Notes: generated by a model not told the origin, from the sequence alone. 64,000 nt of DNA from Variovorax sp. Root318D1 (GCF_001424835.1 NZ_LMCQ01000001.1:156284-220283); one strand, 5' to 3'. Positions 37,096 to 46,193 are shown, numbered from the stretch's first letter. A program made the numbers and translations.

Positions 37096-37256
37096 CTCGT
37101 CTCCTGAAGATCCGGGAACAGTCCCGATGTACATCCAACGTTTGGCCTCCCCAAGCTGCGCACATCAGGGCGGTGAAGAACGTTCCAAGATGTCACGAGA
37201 CGGGACACCCGGACCCCAGGTGATCGATCATGCGTCCTCCCAGGAGGCAGGAACAG

Positions 37257-37634
37257 ATGGCAGGCCAGCAACATCCGGCAACGATCGACGACTACATCCG
37301 CGCTGCGCCGCGCGAGGCCCAGCCACATTTGCGGCGGCTCTACGCGCTGCTCAAGAGCATTGCGCCGGAAGCCGAAGAAGCGATCAAGTGGGGAACCCCG
37401 TTCTTCGTCGAGCCGCGGTTCCTGTTCGCCTTTTCCGCGCACAAGGCGCATCTCAACTTCACGCCGACAGCGGCGGGGCTGGAGCCGTTCAGCAAGGAAC
37501 TGGAAGCGCACAAGACGACCAAGGGCATGCTGCAGGTTCCCTACGGCAAGCCGCTGCCCGAAGAGCTCATCCGCAAGATTGCCGAGCAGCGTGTGCGCGC
37601 GGTGCGTGAACGCGAAGACGATGCCTTCTGGTGA
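37257..37634 (+). CDS. DUF1801 (YdhG-like) family protein
   Basis: The 125-residue protein matches DUF1801: TIDDYIRAAPREAQPHLRRLYALLKSIAPEAEEAIKWGTPFFV, with the IKWGTPFF motif, and an internal FSAHKAHLNF. The fold resembles a small alpha/beta domain of unknown function. AGGAGG at 37242-37247 supports ATG 37257. It converges, 24 bases apart, on a second and different DUF1801 gene. Confidence 0.83.
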   Translation: MAGQQHPATIDDYIRAAPREAQPHLRRLYALLKSIAPEAEEAIKWGTPFFVEPRFLFAFSAHKAHLNFTPTAAGLEPFSKELEAHKTTKGMLQVPYGKPLPEELIRKIAEQRVRAVREREDDAFW

Positions 37635-37658
37635 TGCCGCTGCATCCACGGCTTCTGC

Positions 37659-38084
37659 TCAGGCCTTCGTCTTCCTTGCAGTTTTTTTCGACGCTTTGCC
37701 CGCCGTGTTGTGGGCGATTGCCTCGCCCACGAGCACCTTGAAGGCCGGCCCGTCGACCTTCTCGCCTTCATGGATGTCGATGGCGCGGCGCATGTTGCCG
37801 TCGAGGCTCGCGTTGAAGAGGCCGGCCGGATCCTCCAGGAACGCGCCCTTGGCAAAGGTAAGCTTCACCTTGTCCTTGTAGGATTCGCCGGTGCAGAGGA
37901 TGCCGTCGTGCGACCACACCGGCGTGCCCATCCACTTCCATTCCTCGACCACTTGCGGGTCTGCTTCCTTGATGAGCTTGCGCATTCTGCCGAGGGTTTC
38001 GCCGCGCCAGTCCGCGAGGTCGGCAATTCTTTGGGAGATGAGTTCCGATGCCGGCAGGCCGGGGCTCGCATCCGATTTTTTCAT
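37659..38084 (-). CDS. DUF1801 family protein, diverged paralogue
   Basis: The 141-residue product is of the DUF1801 type: LADWRGETLGRMRKLIKEADPQVVEEWKWMGTPVWSHDGILC contains the WKWMGTPVW motif that corresponds to IKWGTPFF in the neighbour. It continues KDKVKLTFAKGAFLEDP. The C-terminus has a Lys-rich tail (KASKKTARKTKA). It lies divergent from the SbcD-like gene, with 85 bases between. Function is unknown. Confidence 0.83.
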   Translation of the reverse strand: MKKSDASPGLPASELISQRIADLADWRGETLGRMRKLIKEADPQVVEEWKWMGTPVWSHDGILCTGESYKDKVKLTFAKGAFLEDPAGLFNASLDGNMRRAIDIHEGEKVDGPAFKVLVGEAIAHNTAGKASKKTARKTKA

Positions 38085-38169
38085 GTTCTGATCCTGGAAG
38101 TTCCGCGGCTCGACTTTGACGTCGAGGATCCGCTGGCCGTCTGAATCTGCGGAATTTAACCGACCCTTG

Positions 38170-39318
38170 ATGACACGTTTTCTTCACTCCGCCGACTGGC
38201 AGATCGGCCGCCAGTTCGCAACCTTCGATCCCGAGCACGCGCCGATCCTGGCCGAGGCGCGCATCAGCGTGGTCGAGCGGCTCGCGGCACTGGCCACCGA
38301 GCACCGGGTGGACGCGGTGCTCGTCGCCGGCGACGTGTTCGACGTGCAGACTGTTTCCGAGCGCACGCTGCGCCGGCTGTTCAATGCGCTGGCGGGCTAC
38401 GCGGGTCCCTGGCTCATGATTCCCGGCAACCACGACGCCGCCTTGGCAGAAAGCGTGTGGACGCGCGCAGAGCGGCTGGGCGTGGTGCCGCCGAACGTCC
38501 ATGCGCTGCTGGTACCCGAGGTGCGCGCGTTCGAGTTGCAGGGCTTTGCCGTGCTGCCCGCGCCGCTCACGCAGCGCCACACCTACAACGACCTCACGGC
38601 CTGGTTCGACACGGCCGAGACGCCCGCGGGCATGCTGCGCATCGGCCTGGCGCACGGCAGCGTGCAGGGCCTGCTCGCGGAAGACATCGATTCGGCCAAC
38701 CCCATTGCGCCTGAGCGTGCATCGAGCGCTCGGCTCGACTACCTTGCGCTCGGCGACTGGCACGGCTGCAAGCGCATCGACGCGCGCACCTGGTATGCCG
38801 GCACACCCGAGCCGGATCGCTTCAAGGACAACGGAGCGGGTCAGGCGCTGCTGGTGGACATTGCCGCGCCGGGCGCCGAGCCGCAGGTCACTCCGCTTGC
38901 GGTCGCCAGTTTTCGCTGGCAATCGATCGCCGCGGTGCTGCAGGTTCCGAGCGACACAGAGGCCTTGATGGCGCAACTGGAGCACTTGAATTCGCAGGAC
39001 GTGGCCGACCTGCACGTACGGGGTCAGATCGACATTGCGGGGCTGCAGCGCCTGCAGGCAGCCATCGGCCGCGCCGAGGCCCGGGCGCGTCATCTGCAGG
39101 TCGACCTGTCGGCGCTGCGGCTCGTACCCACCGACGAAGACATTGCCGGCATGCAGGCCGACGGCTACCTGGGCGAGGTGGTGCAGGAACTGCGCGATGC
39201 GCAGGTCCGCGCCGATTCACCCGAGGCACGCGTGGCGCAGGATGCGCTGGCGCTGCTGGCGGCCGAGCTCGCGCAGCGCGCACCGGCTGCGGACTTCGCA
39301 CAGGCGCGCAAGCCATGA
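38170..39318 (+). CDS. SbcD/Mre11-like metallophosphoesterase (DNA repair exonuclease)
   Basis: This 382-residue calcineurin-like phosphoesterase has motifs HSADWQIG near residue 8, AGDVFD near 60, PGNHD near 83 and AHGSVQG near 165, the layout of SbcD/Mre11-type nucleases. The first motif reads D-W-Q where many Mre11 proteins have D-x-H, a variant common in this bacterial subgroup. It should cut DNA ends together with the SbcC-like ATPase encoded next, coupled by the ATGA overlap. ATG 38170 is chosen. It opens the DNA-repair island that also holds two Ku genes. Confidence 0.87.
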   Translation: MTRFLHSADWQIGRQFATFDPEHAPILAEARISVVERLAALATEHRVDAVLVAGDVFDVQTVSERTLRRLFNALAGYAGPWLMIPGNHDAALAESVWTRAERLGVVPPNVHALLVPEVRAFELQGFAVLPAPLTQRHTYNDLTAWFDTAETPAGMLRIGLAHGSVQGLLAEDIDSANPIAPERASSARLDYLALGDWHGCKRIDARTWYAGTPEPDRFKDNGAGQALLVDIAAPGAEPQVTPLAVASFRWQSIAAVLQVPSDTEALMAQLEHLNSQDVADLHVRGQIDIAGLQRLQAAIGRAEARARHLQVDLSALRLVPTDEDIAGMQADGYLGEVVQELRDAQVRADSPEARVAQDALALLAAELAQRAPAADFAQARKP

Positions 39319-41975
39319 AGCTGCAGATCACCCGACTGCGGGTCGAGCAGCTGCGGCGCTTTCGCTCACCGCTCGAGCTCGGCGGCTTCGAGCCCGGCCT
39401 CAACATCCTGGCCGCGCCCAACGAGGCGGGCAAGAGCACGCTGGTGCGCGCCATCCGCGCGGCCTTCTTCGAGCGCCACCGCTCCACGGCCGTCGAAGAC
39501 CTGCGGCCGTGGGGCGAGGGCAGCGGCGCGGCACCGCTGGTCGAGCTCGATTTTCTGCTCGACGGGCAGGACCACCGGCTCGTGAAGAGCTTTCTCGGCA
39601 AGAAGCGCTGCACCTTGGCCGCCGGCGCGCGCTCGTTCGACGGCACCGACGCAGAAGACCACCTGGCCCATCTGTTCGGCTTCTCCTTTGCCAGCAAGGG
39701 CGCGAGCAAACCGGAGAACTGGGGCATCCCAGGCCTGCTCTGGGTGGAGCAGGGGCGCGGGCAGGAGCTGGACGTGAGCCACGCGCGCGACCATCTGCAC
39801 GACGCGCTTCGCGACCCCGACGGCGACTCGGCCGCGGCATTGGCCGCGAGCGGCGGCGACGCGATCCTCGACAGCCTGCGCGCCCAGCGCGACGAGCTTC
39901 TGACCTCGACCGGCAAGCCACGCGCCGCCCATGCCGAGGCCATTGCGCAGGTGGCGGCGCTGGAGGCGGAGCTCGGCGCCATCGACGCGCAGGTCGCCAC
40001 CTACCGACAGCAGGTCGACCAGCTCGCGCAGATGCGACAGCAGCACCAGGCTGACGAAATGGCCAAACCCTGGGAAACGCTGCGCGAGGAGCTGCTCGCC
40101 GCGCAACGCCGCAACGGCGCACTGCAGGCCGGCCAAGAGCAATTGCGCAACGACCGCGCAAGATGGCGACAGCTGCAGGAGACCCGCGAGCTGCTCGCGA
40201 AAGAACTCGCCGGGCTCGCGCATCAGCAGGCCGAAGCGCAAACGCGCGAGCGTGCGTGCGAAGAGGCGGCCACGCAGCTGCAGGACAGCGACGCCGCCGT
40301 GGCTCACGCGCGCCAGAACGCGGCAGACGCCCAGCGCCGCGTCGACGGTGCCCGCGACGCCTGGCGCAGCGCCAGCCAGGAGGCGCAGCGCCGCAATCTC
40401 GGGCAGCTGCTGCAACAGGCACAGGCCGATGCGGCGCGAAGCGCCGAGAGCCTCGCGCGTGCGGAGGAGGCGCACGCGCGGCTGGCAACGTTGCTAGCCG
40501 CCGCCGCAGTGGCGCCAAAAATCCGCGCCGGCGATGTCGAGCAATTGCAGAAGCTCGAGCGTGCCGCGCACGATGCCGATCTGCGCCGACAGGCCGTGGC
40601 CACGCGGCTGCAGTTCGTGCTGCCCGAGGGCCAGACGCTCGAATTGCAGGCACGCGACCAGATCCACGGCCTGCGCGGCGAGGGCGAACGGCTCATCGAC
40701 GCACCCGCCACGCTGCATCTGCCGGGCGGCGGTCAGCTGGTCATCACGCCGGGCGGCGACGACCTCGTGGCGCTTGCGCGGTCGCACGCCGATGCGCGCG
40801 ATGCGTTGCACGCGGCGCTGCTGTCTTTGGGCGTGGACGGCATCGCGCAGGCACGATCGCGGCTCGGCGCCTCGGCCGACCTCGATGCGCAGATCAAACT
40901 CGCGCAACAGGCTCTCGGCATCGTCGCGCCGCGCGGGCTGGAGGCGCTGCGCGGCGAGCTCGCACAGGCGCAATCGCGCATCGCCACCGCGCAAGCGGCC
41001 TGCGAGCGCCTGCCTGCGGCGGCGGCCGAATCCGCTTTGTCGATCGAAGAGGCCGAGTCCGCGCAGCAAGCTGCGGTGGCAGCCGAGCAGGCGGCGCAGA
41101 AATCCCTCGCCGAAGCGCTGCGCCGGCAATCGGCGGCGCAGGAGGCGAGCGCATCGGCGCTGCGCGAACTCGCGGCGGCACGGGCTGCGCTCGCGGACCC
41201 CGGCCGGCAGCAGCGCCACGCCCAGGCGACGCAGCAATGGCTGGCCGTGGGCGCCGAGGCCGAGGCGCTGACCGCGCGCATCGACCAGACGAATGCCGAC
41301 GTGCAGGCCGCGCGGCCGGACATCGTGTTGCAGGACATCGATCGCCTGCAACGCAGCATCGAGCAGCTCACGCGCAGCCATCAGCTGCGCCGCGAGCAAT
41401 TGCTGTTGCTGGAAAACACGCTGCAGCAGGCCGGCGCGCAGGGCCTCGAGGAACAGAGGGAGGCCTTGGCCGGCCAGCTCATGCAGGCACGGCGCCGGCA
41501 CGCCGAGCTGCAGCGCCGCGCCGATGCGCTCGCGCTGCTGTGCCAAAAGCTGGAGCAAAAGCGCCAAGCCACGTTGGCCCGGCTGCAGGCGCCCCTGCAA
41601 TCGCGCATGCAGCACTACCTGCCTTTGCTGATGCCCGGCGCCACCGTGCAGATGGATGCGGAGCTTGCGCCCGCCACGCTCACGCGCATCAACGGCGGCG
41701 GCGCCGCCGAGAGCGGCCAGTTGCAGGAACTGAGCTTCGGTGCGCGCGAGCAGCTGCGGCTCATCAGCCGCTTCGCGTATGCCGACCTGCTGCAGGAGGC
41801 GGGTCGGCCGACGCTGCTGATCCTCGACGATGCGCTGGTCCACAGCGATGCGCCCCGCCTCGCGCAGATGAAGCGCGCGCTGTTCGACGCGGCGCAGCGG
41901 CACCAGGTGCTGCTGTTCACCTGCCATCCGGAGCACTGGCGCGACATGGGCGTTGCGCTGCGGCCACTGGCCTGA
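39315..41975 (+). CDS. SbcC/Rad50-like coiled-coil ATPase
   Basis: The 886-residue product has a split ATPase: Walker A APNEAGKS at residues 34-41 and, at the C-terminus, the signature SFGAREQLRL followed by Walker B LLILDDALVH near 835. Between them run about 600 residues of Ala/Gln/Arg-rich coiled coil, as in Rad50/SbcC. I see no CxxC zinc hook in the middle, so its apex would differ from classic Rad50. It overlaps the SbcD-like gene by four bases, implying an MR-type complex that processes DNA ends before Ku-dependent joining. Confidence 0.88.
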   Translation: MKLQITRLRVEQLRRFRSPLELGGFEPGLNILAAPNEAGKSTLVRAIRAAFFERHRSTAVEDLRPWGEGSGAAPLVELDFLLDGQDHRLVKSFLGKKRCTLAAGARSFDGTDAEDHLAHLFGFSFASKGASKPENWGIPGLLWVEQGRGQELDVSHARDHLHDALRDPDGDSAAALAASGGDAILDSLRAQRDELLTSTGKPRAAHAEAIAQVAALEAELGAIDAQVATYRQQVDQLAQMRQQHQADEMAKPWETLREELLAAQRRNGALQAGQEQLRNDRARWRQLQETRELLAKELAGLAHQQAEAQTRERACEEAATQLQDSDAAVAHARQNAADAQRRVDGARDAWRSASQEAQRRNLGQLLQQAQADAARSAESLARAEEAHARLATLLAAAAVAPKIRAGDVEQLQKLERAAHDADLRRQAVATRLQFVLPEGQTLELQARDQIHGLRGEGERLIDAPATLHLPGGGQLVITPGGDDLVALARSHADARDALHAALLSLGVDGIAQARSRLGASADLDAQIKLAQQALGIVAPRGLEALRGELAQAQSRIATAQAACERLPAAAAESALSIEEAESAQQAAVAAEQAAQKSLAEALRRQSAAQEASASALRELAAARAALADPGRQQRHAQATQQWLAVGAEAEALTARIDQTNADVQAARPDIVLQDIDRLQRSIEQLTRSHQLRREQLLLLENTLQQAGAQGLEEQREALAGQLMQARRRHAELQRRADALALLCQKLEQKRQATLARLQAPLQSRMQHYLPLLMPGATVQMDAELAPATLTRINGGGAAESGQLQELSFGAREQLRLISRFAYADLLQEAGRPTLLILDDALVHSDAPRLAQMKRALFDAAQRHQVLLFTCHPEHWRDMGVALRPLA

Positions 41976-42097
41976 AGGGGCTTGGCAGGCCGTCCCTTGG
42001 CGACTTGCACGGCCGCCGACACGCATCCGGCGAAACGCGCCTCTTTTCTCGAGCCGCGAAAAGTGGCATCTTGTGTGCTCGTTCCGAGGAGCATCAG

Positions 42098-43039
42098 ATG
42101 GCCACTGCCCGTTCTATCGCTTCACTGTCGCTCGGCTTCGGCCTGGTTTCGATTCCGGTCCGGCTCTACTCGGCCACGGAAGGGTCGGCGACGGTTCATT
42201 TCAACCTGCTGTCCAAGGAGGGCGAGCGCGTCAAGCAGCAGTATGTTTCCGCGAGCGACCCCCAGAAGGTGGTTCCGCGCGCCGAGATGGTCAAGGGCTA
42301 CGAATTCGAGAAAGACCGCTTCGTGATCTTCAAGCCCGAGGAGCTCAAGGCGCTGGAGGAGGGCGGTAGCCACCTGATCGACATCGTCGCCTTCATCCCG
42401 GCGGATGCGGTGGACCCGATCTACTACGACAAGCCCTACTACCTTGCGCCCGACAAGCGCGGCGGCAAGCCCTACAACCTGCTGAAAAAGGCCATGCTCG
42501 AGAGTGGCCGCTGCGCGCTCGCCAAGTGGGCCTGGAAGTCGAAGCAGTACGTGGTGCAGGTGCGCGCAAAGGAAGAGGGGCTGATCCTCCAGCAGCTGCT
42601 CTATGCGGACGAGGTGCGGTCGCTGGAGGACCTGGAGATCGAGCAGCTGGAGCCGAGCGCCTCGGAGCTCAAGCTCGCGCTGCAGCTGATCGACCAGATC
42701 TCGCAGGAAAGCTACGAGCCGGCGATGTTCGAGGACGAGGAAAAGAAGCGCATCCTCGCCGCCATCGACGCGAAGATTGCGGGTGAAGAGATTGTGGCCG
42801 CGGAGCATCCGGAGGATGCGGCGAGCGGGCAGGTGATCGACCTTGCCGAGATGCTCAAGGCCAGCCTGGTGCGCAACGCGACCTCGGGCCCGCAGGTGCG
42901 CCCGGCTGCGGCAAAGCGCAGTGCCAGTCCGCCGGCGGTGGCGCCCTTGCGCAGTGTCTCGAGCAAGGCCAAGCGCGCCCCCAAGGTTGCTGAAAAGGCT
43001 GTTGCTCCGGCCCCGTCACGCGCGCGCATGAAGAAGTGA
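42098..43039 (+). CDS. ku: Ku DNA end-binding protein (first copy)
   Basis: This 313-residue protein is a bacterial Ku homologue for non-homologous end joining. It has SIASLSLGFGLVSIPVRLYSATE, VKGYEFEKDRFVIF, DPIYYDKPYYLAPDKRGGKPYNLL and LLYADEVRSLEDL, the ring-forming core. The C-terminal ~60 residues form an Ala/Lys/Pro-rich tail that may bind DNA. ATG 42098 has GAGGA at 42086-42090. It overlaps the MerR-TPR gene by four bases (GTGA). A LigD ligase gene is expected elsewhere. Confidence 0.95.
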   Translation: MATARSIASLSLGFGLVSIPVRLYSATEGSATVHFNLLSKEGERVKQQYVSASDPQKVVPRAEMVKGYEFEKDRFVIFKPEELKALEEGGSHLIDIVAFIPADAVDPIYYDKPYYLAPDKRGGKPYNLLKKAMLESGRCALAKWAWKSKQYVVQVRAKEEGLILQQLLYADEVRSLEDLEIEQLEPSASELKLALQLIDQISQESYEPAMFEDEEKKRILAAIDAKIAGEEIVAAEHPEDAASGQVIDLAEMLKASLVRNATSGPQVRPAAAKRSASPPAVAPLRSVSSKAKRAPKVAEKAVAPAPSRARMKK

Positions 43040-43878
43040 AAGCCTCGAACGGGTTCTCGTCGCCCTACACCCTGCGCGGCGTGGTCCAGCTGCTGGGCCT
43101 GTCCCGGCATGCCGTGAGCAAGCTCATCGAGCTCGGCTTCGTCGCGCCGGTCAAGACGCCGGCGGGAGCGTGGCAGTTCTCGTTCCAGGATGTGGTCCTC
43201 TTGCGCTCCGCCCACGAGCTGCGTGCGGCGCGCATCCCGACGCGGCAGATTCTGCGGTCCCTGCGGCAGCTGAGGTCCACGCTGCCCGCGGAGATGCCGC
43301 TGGCCGGCATCCGCATCAAGGCCGAGGGCGACCGCGTGACCGTGCGCTCGCCCCATGCGCACTGGGAGCCGGACACCGGCCAGCTGCTGCTCGACCTGAG
43401 CGTGCAGCCCGGCACGGGTTCGGTCAGTTTGCTGTTCTCCCAGCAAGCCCGGGCTTCCACCGCCGCCGACCTCGACGCGCTCTTCGAACAAGCCGAGGCG
43501 CTGGAGGCCACCACCCCCCAGGCTGCCGAAGCCATCTACCGGCAGATCCTGAAGGAGGAGCCCCGCTACGCCCATGCCTATCTCAACCTCGGCTTCATGC
43601 TCTGCGAATCCGGACGCTGCGACGAAGCCGCAGACCTGTACGACCTGGGCGTGCGGCACTGCGGCGACGATCCACTGATGCACTACAACCACGCGGTGGC
43701 GCTGGAGGGTGCCGGGCGCATCCACGACGCGCTGACCAGCTACGAAAAGGCCCTGCAGCTGCAGCCCGACCTGGCCGATGCCCACCAGAATGCCGCCCTG
43801 CTGTACGCCGAACTGGGACAAAAGCAGCTCGCAATCCGGCATTTCAGCGCCTTCAGGCGTCTTCAGGGGAAGACGTAG
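43036..43878 (+). CDS. MerR-type HTH protein fused to TPR repeats
   Basis: The 280-residue protein begins with a MerR-like HTH (YTLRGVVQLLGLSRHAVSKLIELGFVAP and WQFSFQDVVLLRSAHELRAARIPTRQILRSLRQL). After a linker it ends in about three TPR units (residues ~165-275; for example HAYLNLGFMLCESGRCDEAADLY and MHYNHAVALEGAGRIHDALTSYEKAL). The start is GTG 43036, overlapping the first Ku stop. It probably both binds DNA and docks a partner protein. Lying between two Ku genes, it is a candidate regulator or adaptor of this repair system. Confidence 0.88.
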   Translation: MKASNGFSSPYTLRGVVQLLGLSRHAVSKLIELGFVAPVKTPAGAWQFSFQDVVLLRSAHELRAARIPTRQILRSLRQLRSTLPAEMPLAGIRIKAEGDRVTVRSPHAHWEPDTGQLLLDLSVQPGTGSVSLLFSQQARASTAADLDALFEQAEALEATTPQAAEAIYRQILKEEPRYAHAYLNLGFMLCESGRCDEAADLYDLGVRHCGDDPLMHYNHAVALEGAGRIHDALTSYEKALQLQPDLADAHQNAALLYAELGQKQLAIRHFSAFRRLQGKT

Positions 43879-43969
43879 GGCGCAGGTGGCTTCCTCCTAC
43901 GCCGAACGCGGCCGCTTCGCGCTAGGGTCGGCCAATGGACCCGTTGAGAGGTCGCAAGGAGAGAGCATC

Positions 43970-44908
43970 TTGGCAACTGCAAGCAGAACCCTCTGGAAAG
44001 GCGCAATCACGTTCGGGCTGGTGCACATTCCGGTGGGCCTGCACACCGCGAGCATCGAGCAGGGCATCGATTTCGACTGGCTCGACAAGCGCAGCATGGA
44101 CCCGATAGGCTACAGGCGCATCAACAAGCGCACCGGCAAGGAGATCGACAAAGACGACATCGTGAAGGGCTTCGAGTACGAGGACGGCAAGTACGTCGTC
44201 ATCTCGCCCGACGAGATCGAGGCCATCTATCCGCGCACGACGCAGACCATCGAGATCCAGCGCTTCATCGACGCCAACGAGATTCCGTTCGTTTACCTGG
44301 AGCGGCCCTACTACGTTGCACCGATCAACAAAGGGCAAAAAGTCTATGCGCTCTTGCGCGAAGTCCTGGTCAAGACCGGCAAGGTGGGCCTGGCCAAGGT
44401 CGTGATCGCCACCAAGCAGCACCTGGCTGCGCTGGTGCCGGCGGGCGAGGTGCTCGTGCTTAATCTGCTTCGCTGGGGCGACGAGGTGAAGTCGCTCGCG
44501 GGGCTGGACCTGCCAGCAGCCGGAGTCAAGGGAGCCAAGGTGACGGCCTCGGAAATGAAGATGGCCGAGCAGCTCGTGAAGGACATGAGCGGCAAGTGGA
44601 ACCCCGACGAGTTCAAGGACGAGTTCAAGCACGCCGTGATGAAGGTCGTCGAGAAGAAGGTCAAGGCCGGGGACACCGAAACGGTGATCGAGCCGGAAGA
44701 GGAGGCGCCGACCGAAGGCGCCAAGATCATCGACCTGACGGAGCTCCTGACGCGCAGCCTCAAGGGCGGCAAGGCCGCCAAGCCGGCCGGAACGACGGCG
44801 AAGAAGGCGGCGGCTACCAAGAAAGGCGCGAGCGCGAAGAAGGCCGGCGGCGCTGCGAAGAAGGCCCCGCGAAAGAAGGCGTCGAGCGCTCGCCGCAAGG
44901 CGGCGTAG
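43970..44908 (+). CDS. ku: Ku DNA end-binding protein (second copy)
   Basis: The 312-residue protein is a second Ku: TLWKGAITFGLVHIPVGLHTA, IVKGFEYEDGKYVVISPDEIEA, IPFVYLERPYYVAPINKGQKVYALLREVL and LNLLRWGDEVKSL. The last ~50 residues are a Lys/Ala tail (repeats of KKA and AAK) like histone H1, expected to bind DNA. The start is TTG 43970, supported by AAGGAG at 43956-43961; no in-frame ATG or GTG fits. It lies 91 bases after the MerR-TPR gene. The two Ku copies are clearly diverged and may form homo- or heterodimers. Confidence 0.94.
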   Translation: MATASRTLWKGAITFGLVHIPVGLHTASIEQGIDFDWLDKRSMDPIGYRRINKRTGKEIDKDDIVKGFEYEDGKYVVISPDEIEAIYPRTTQTIEIQRFIDANEIPFVYLERPYYVAPINKGQKVYALLREVLVKTGKVGLAKVVIATKQHLAALVPAGEVLVLNLLRWGDEVKSLAGLDLPAAGVKGAKVTASEMKMAEQLVKDMSGKWNPDEFKDEFKHAVMKVVEKKVKAGDTETVIEPEEEAPTEGAKIIDLTELLTRSLKGGKAAKPAGTTAKKAAATKKGASAKKAGGAAKKAPRKKASSARRKAA

Positions 44909-44920
44909 GCCGCCTTGCGG
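44893..44920. terminator. Perfect 12-bp hairpin over the Ku stop codon
   Basis: CCGCAAGGCGGC at 44893-44904 pairs exactly with GCCGCCTTGCGG at 44909-44920, with the loop GTAG. The Ku stop codon TAG (44906-44908) is in the loop, and the convergent aminotransferase stop lies at 44924. It is likely a bidirectional terminator or a barrier between the two converging units, though there is no T-run. Confidence 0.6.
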
Positions 44921-44923
44921 GGG

Positions 44924-46096
44924 CTATCTGCCGCCGACCTGCGTGGCCTCGGTCAGCGCGACCGACACGCACTCCAGCGCGATGGCCAGTTGGGTGAGCG
45001 TGGGCAATCCGAAGCCCAGCCGGAACACCAGCGGGTCGTCACCGAACCACGGACCGGGTGCCACGCGCGTGCTGTACTTGGCCAGCGCCGCGTAGAAGCG
45101 TTCGACGGCCGCGGCATCGAAGACCGCAGGCTTGAGCCGCATGCAGCACAGCGCCCCGGCATCGGGGCGCACCCACTCGATGTGGGTGCCATGGCGCGAA
45201 ACCCAGTCCTCTGTGAACTGCAGGTGATGTGCGAGCAGCTTGCGCCTCTCGCCGATGATCCTGTCGCGCTGCCTGAAGACGGCGAGCGCAAGCGCCTCGT
45301 CGACCGGCGAGCACGAGATCACCGTGCTGAACTTGGCCGTCACCAGAGCCTGGCGCAGTGCCGCGTCGCGCGTGATGGCCCAGCCGATGCGCAGGCCCGC
45401 CGAGCCGTGGCACTTGGACAGTGAGGACACCGAGATGACCCTCGGTCCGAGGCATGCGGCGCTAGGTGCAGCCGCGTCGTCGCCATAGGCCGCCTCGCGG
45501 TAGGTCTCGTCGATCACCAGCCAGGCCTCGGGCGCATGCTCGGCCAGCATCGCCACGATCTCGCGCAAGGTGTGCTCGGGAATTGCGACACCCGAGGGAT
45601 TCTGCGGCGAGGCCAGGCTCACCACCTTGGTCTTCGGCGACAGCAGCTCGCGGAGTGCATCCAGGTCGACCCGGTACCCCGTGTCGAAGCGCAGCGGCAG
45701 CGCGCGCGTGGTTGCGCCGACGGCGGCGAGCGCATTGCGCGCCAGCGGAAACACCGGTTCGGCCACGACCGCTTCGTCGCCTGAAGAACAGAGCGTGAAA
45801 GCGATGAGGAAGAGGGCGTGCATGCCGCCCACCGTGACCACGACGTCATCGGCATCGACGCCGTTGTCGTTCGCGATTTCCTGGCGCAGCGCCGGGTTGC
45901 CCGCCGCCGTACCGTAGTCCAGCGAGAAGTCGGCACCGTCGCCGAAAGCCATGTCGACCAGTTCCGCGAGCCGCACGCTCGGACCCACGCTTTCCGCGAG
46001 GTCGAAGCGGGGCGCCTTGCTGACCAGGGAGATGATCTCGTTGTCCGGAAACCGTGCCATGTCCTGCTGCTCGATCCATTTAGTGATGGCATCCAT
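44924..46096 (-). CDS. PLP-dependent aminotransferase, class I/II
   Basis: This 390-residue fold-type I enzyme has the PLP lysine Lys228 in SSLSKCHGSAGLRIGW, the tyrosine/aspartate stretch WLVIDETYREAAYG and the SPQNPSGV loop. It may act on aspartate or another amino acid, though related proteins include C-S lyases. It diverges from a MocR-type regulator whose own C-terminal domain is an aminotransferase homologue. Together they are a typical regulator/target pair, so its expression is probably controlled by that regulator through the 97-base gap. The substrate is unknown. Confidence 0.88.
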   Translation of the reverse strand: MDAITKWIEQQDMARFPDNEIISLVSKAPRFDLAESVGPSVRLAELVDMAFGDGADFSLDYGTAAGNPALRQEIANDNGVDADDVVVTVGGMHALFLIAFTLCSSGDEAVVAEPVFPLARNALAAVGATTRALPLRFDTGYRVDLDALRELLSPKTKVVSLASPQNPSGVAIPEHTLREIVAMLAEHAPEAWLVIDETYREAAYGDDAAAPSAACLGPRVISVSSLSKCHGSAGLRIGWAITRDAALRQALVTAKFSTVISCSPVDEALALAVFRQRDRIIGERRKLLAHHLQFTEDWVSRHGTHIEWVRPDAGALCCMRLKPAVFDAAAVERFYAALAKYSTRVAPGPWFGDDPLVFRLGFGLPTLTQLAIALECVSVALTEATQVGGR

Positions 46097-46144
46097 GTTG
46101 CCGTTTTATGGCCAGCGATAACAGCCACAATTTGCCGAAATCTG

Positions 46145-46161
46145 ATGCAGTACAGTTGCAT
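46145..46161. promoter_or_regulatory. Dyad in the aminotransferase-MocR gap
   Basis: ATGCA at 46145-46149 and TGCAT at 46157-46161 form an inverted repeat with a seven-base spacer, GTACAGT. It sits between the divergent starts at 46096 and 46194, and is a candidate site for the MocR-like regulator. Confidence 0.35.
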
Positions 46162-46193
46162 GCCGTGCCGTCCATGCAAAGAGGAGTCCATCC

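Noticed and set aside
40163..42097. Long upstream extension of the first Ku frame through the SbcC-like gene
   Set aside because: It is a shadow of the coiled-coil region; Ku starts cleanly at 42098 with a ribosome site.
38170..44908. A LigD ligase gene next to the Ku genes
   Set aside because: I looked for ligase or polymerase domains in this region and found none.
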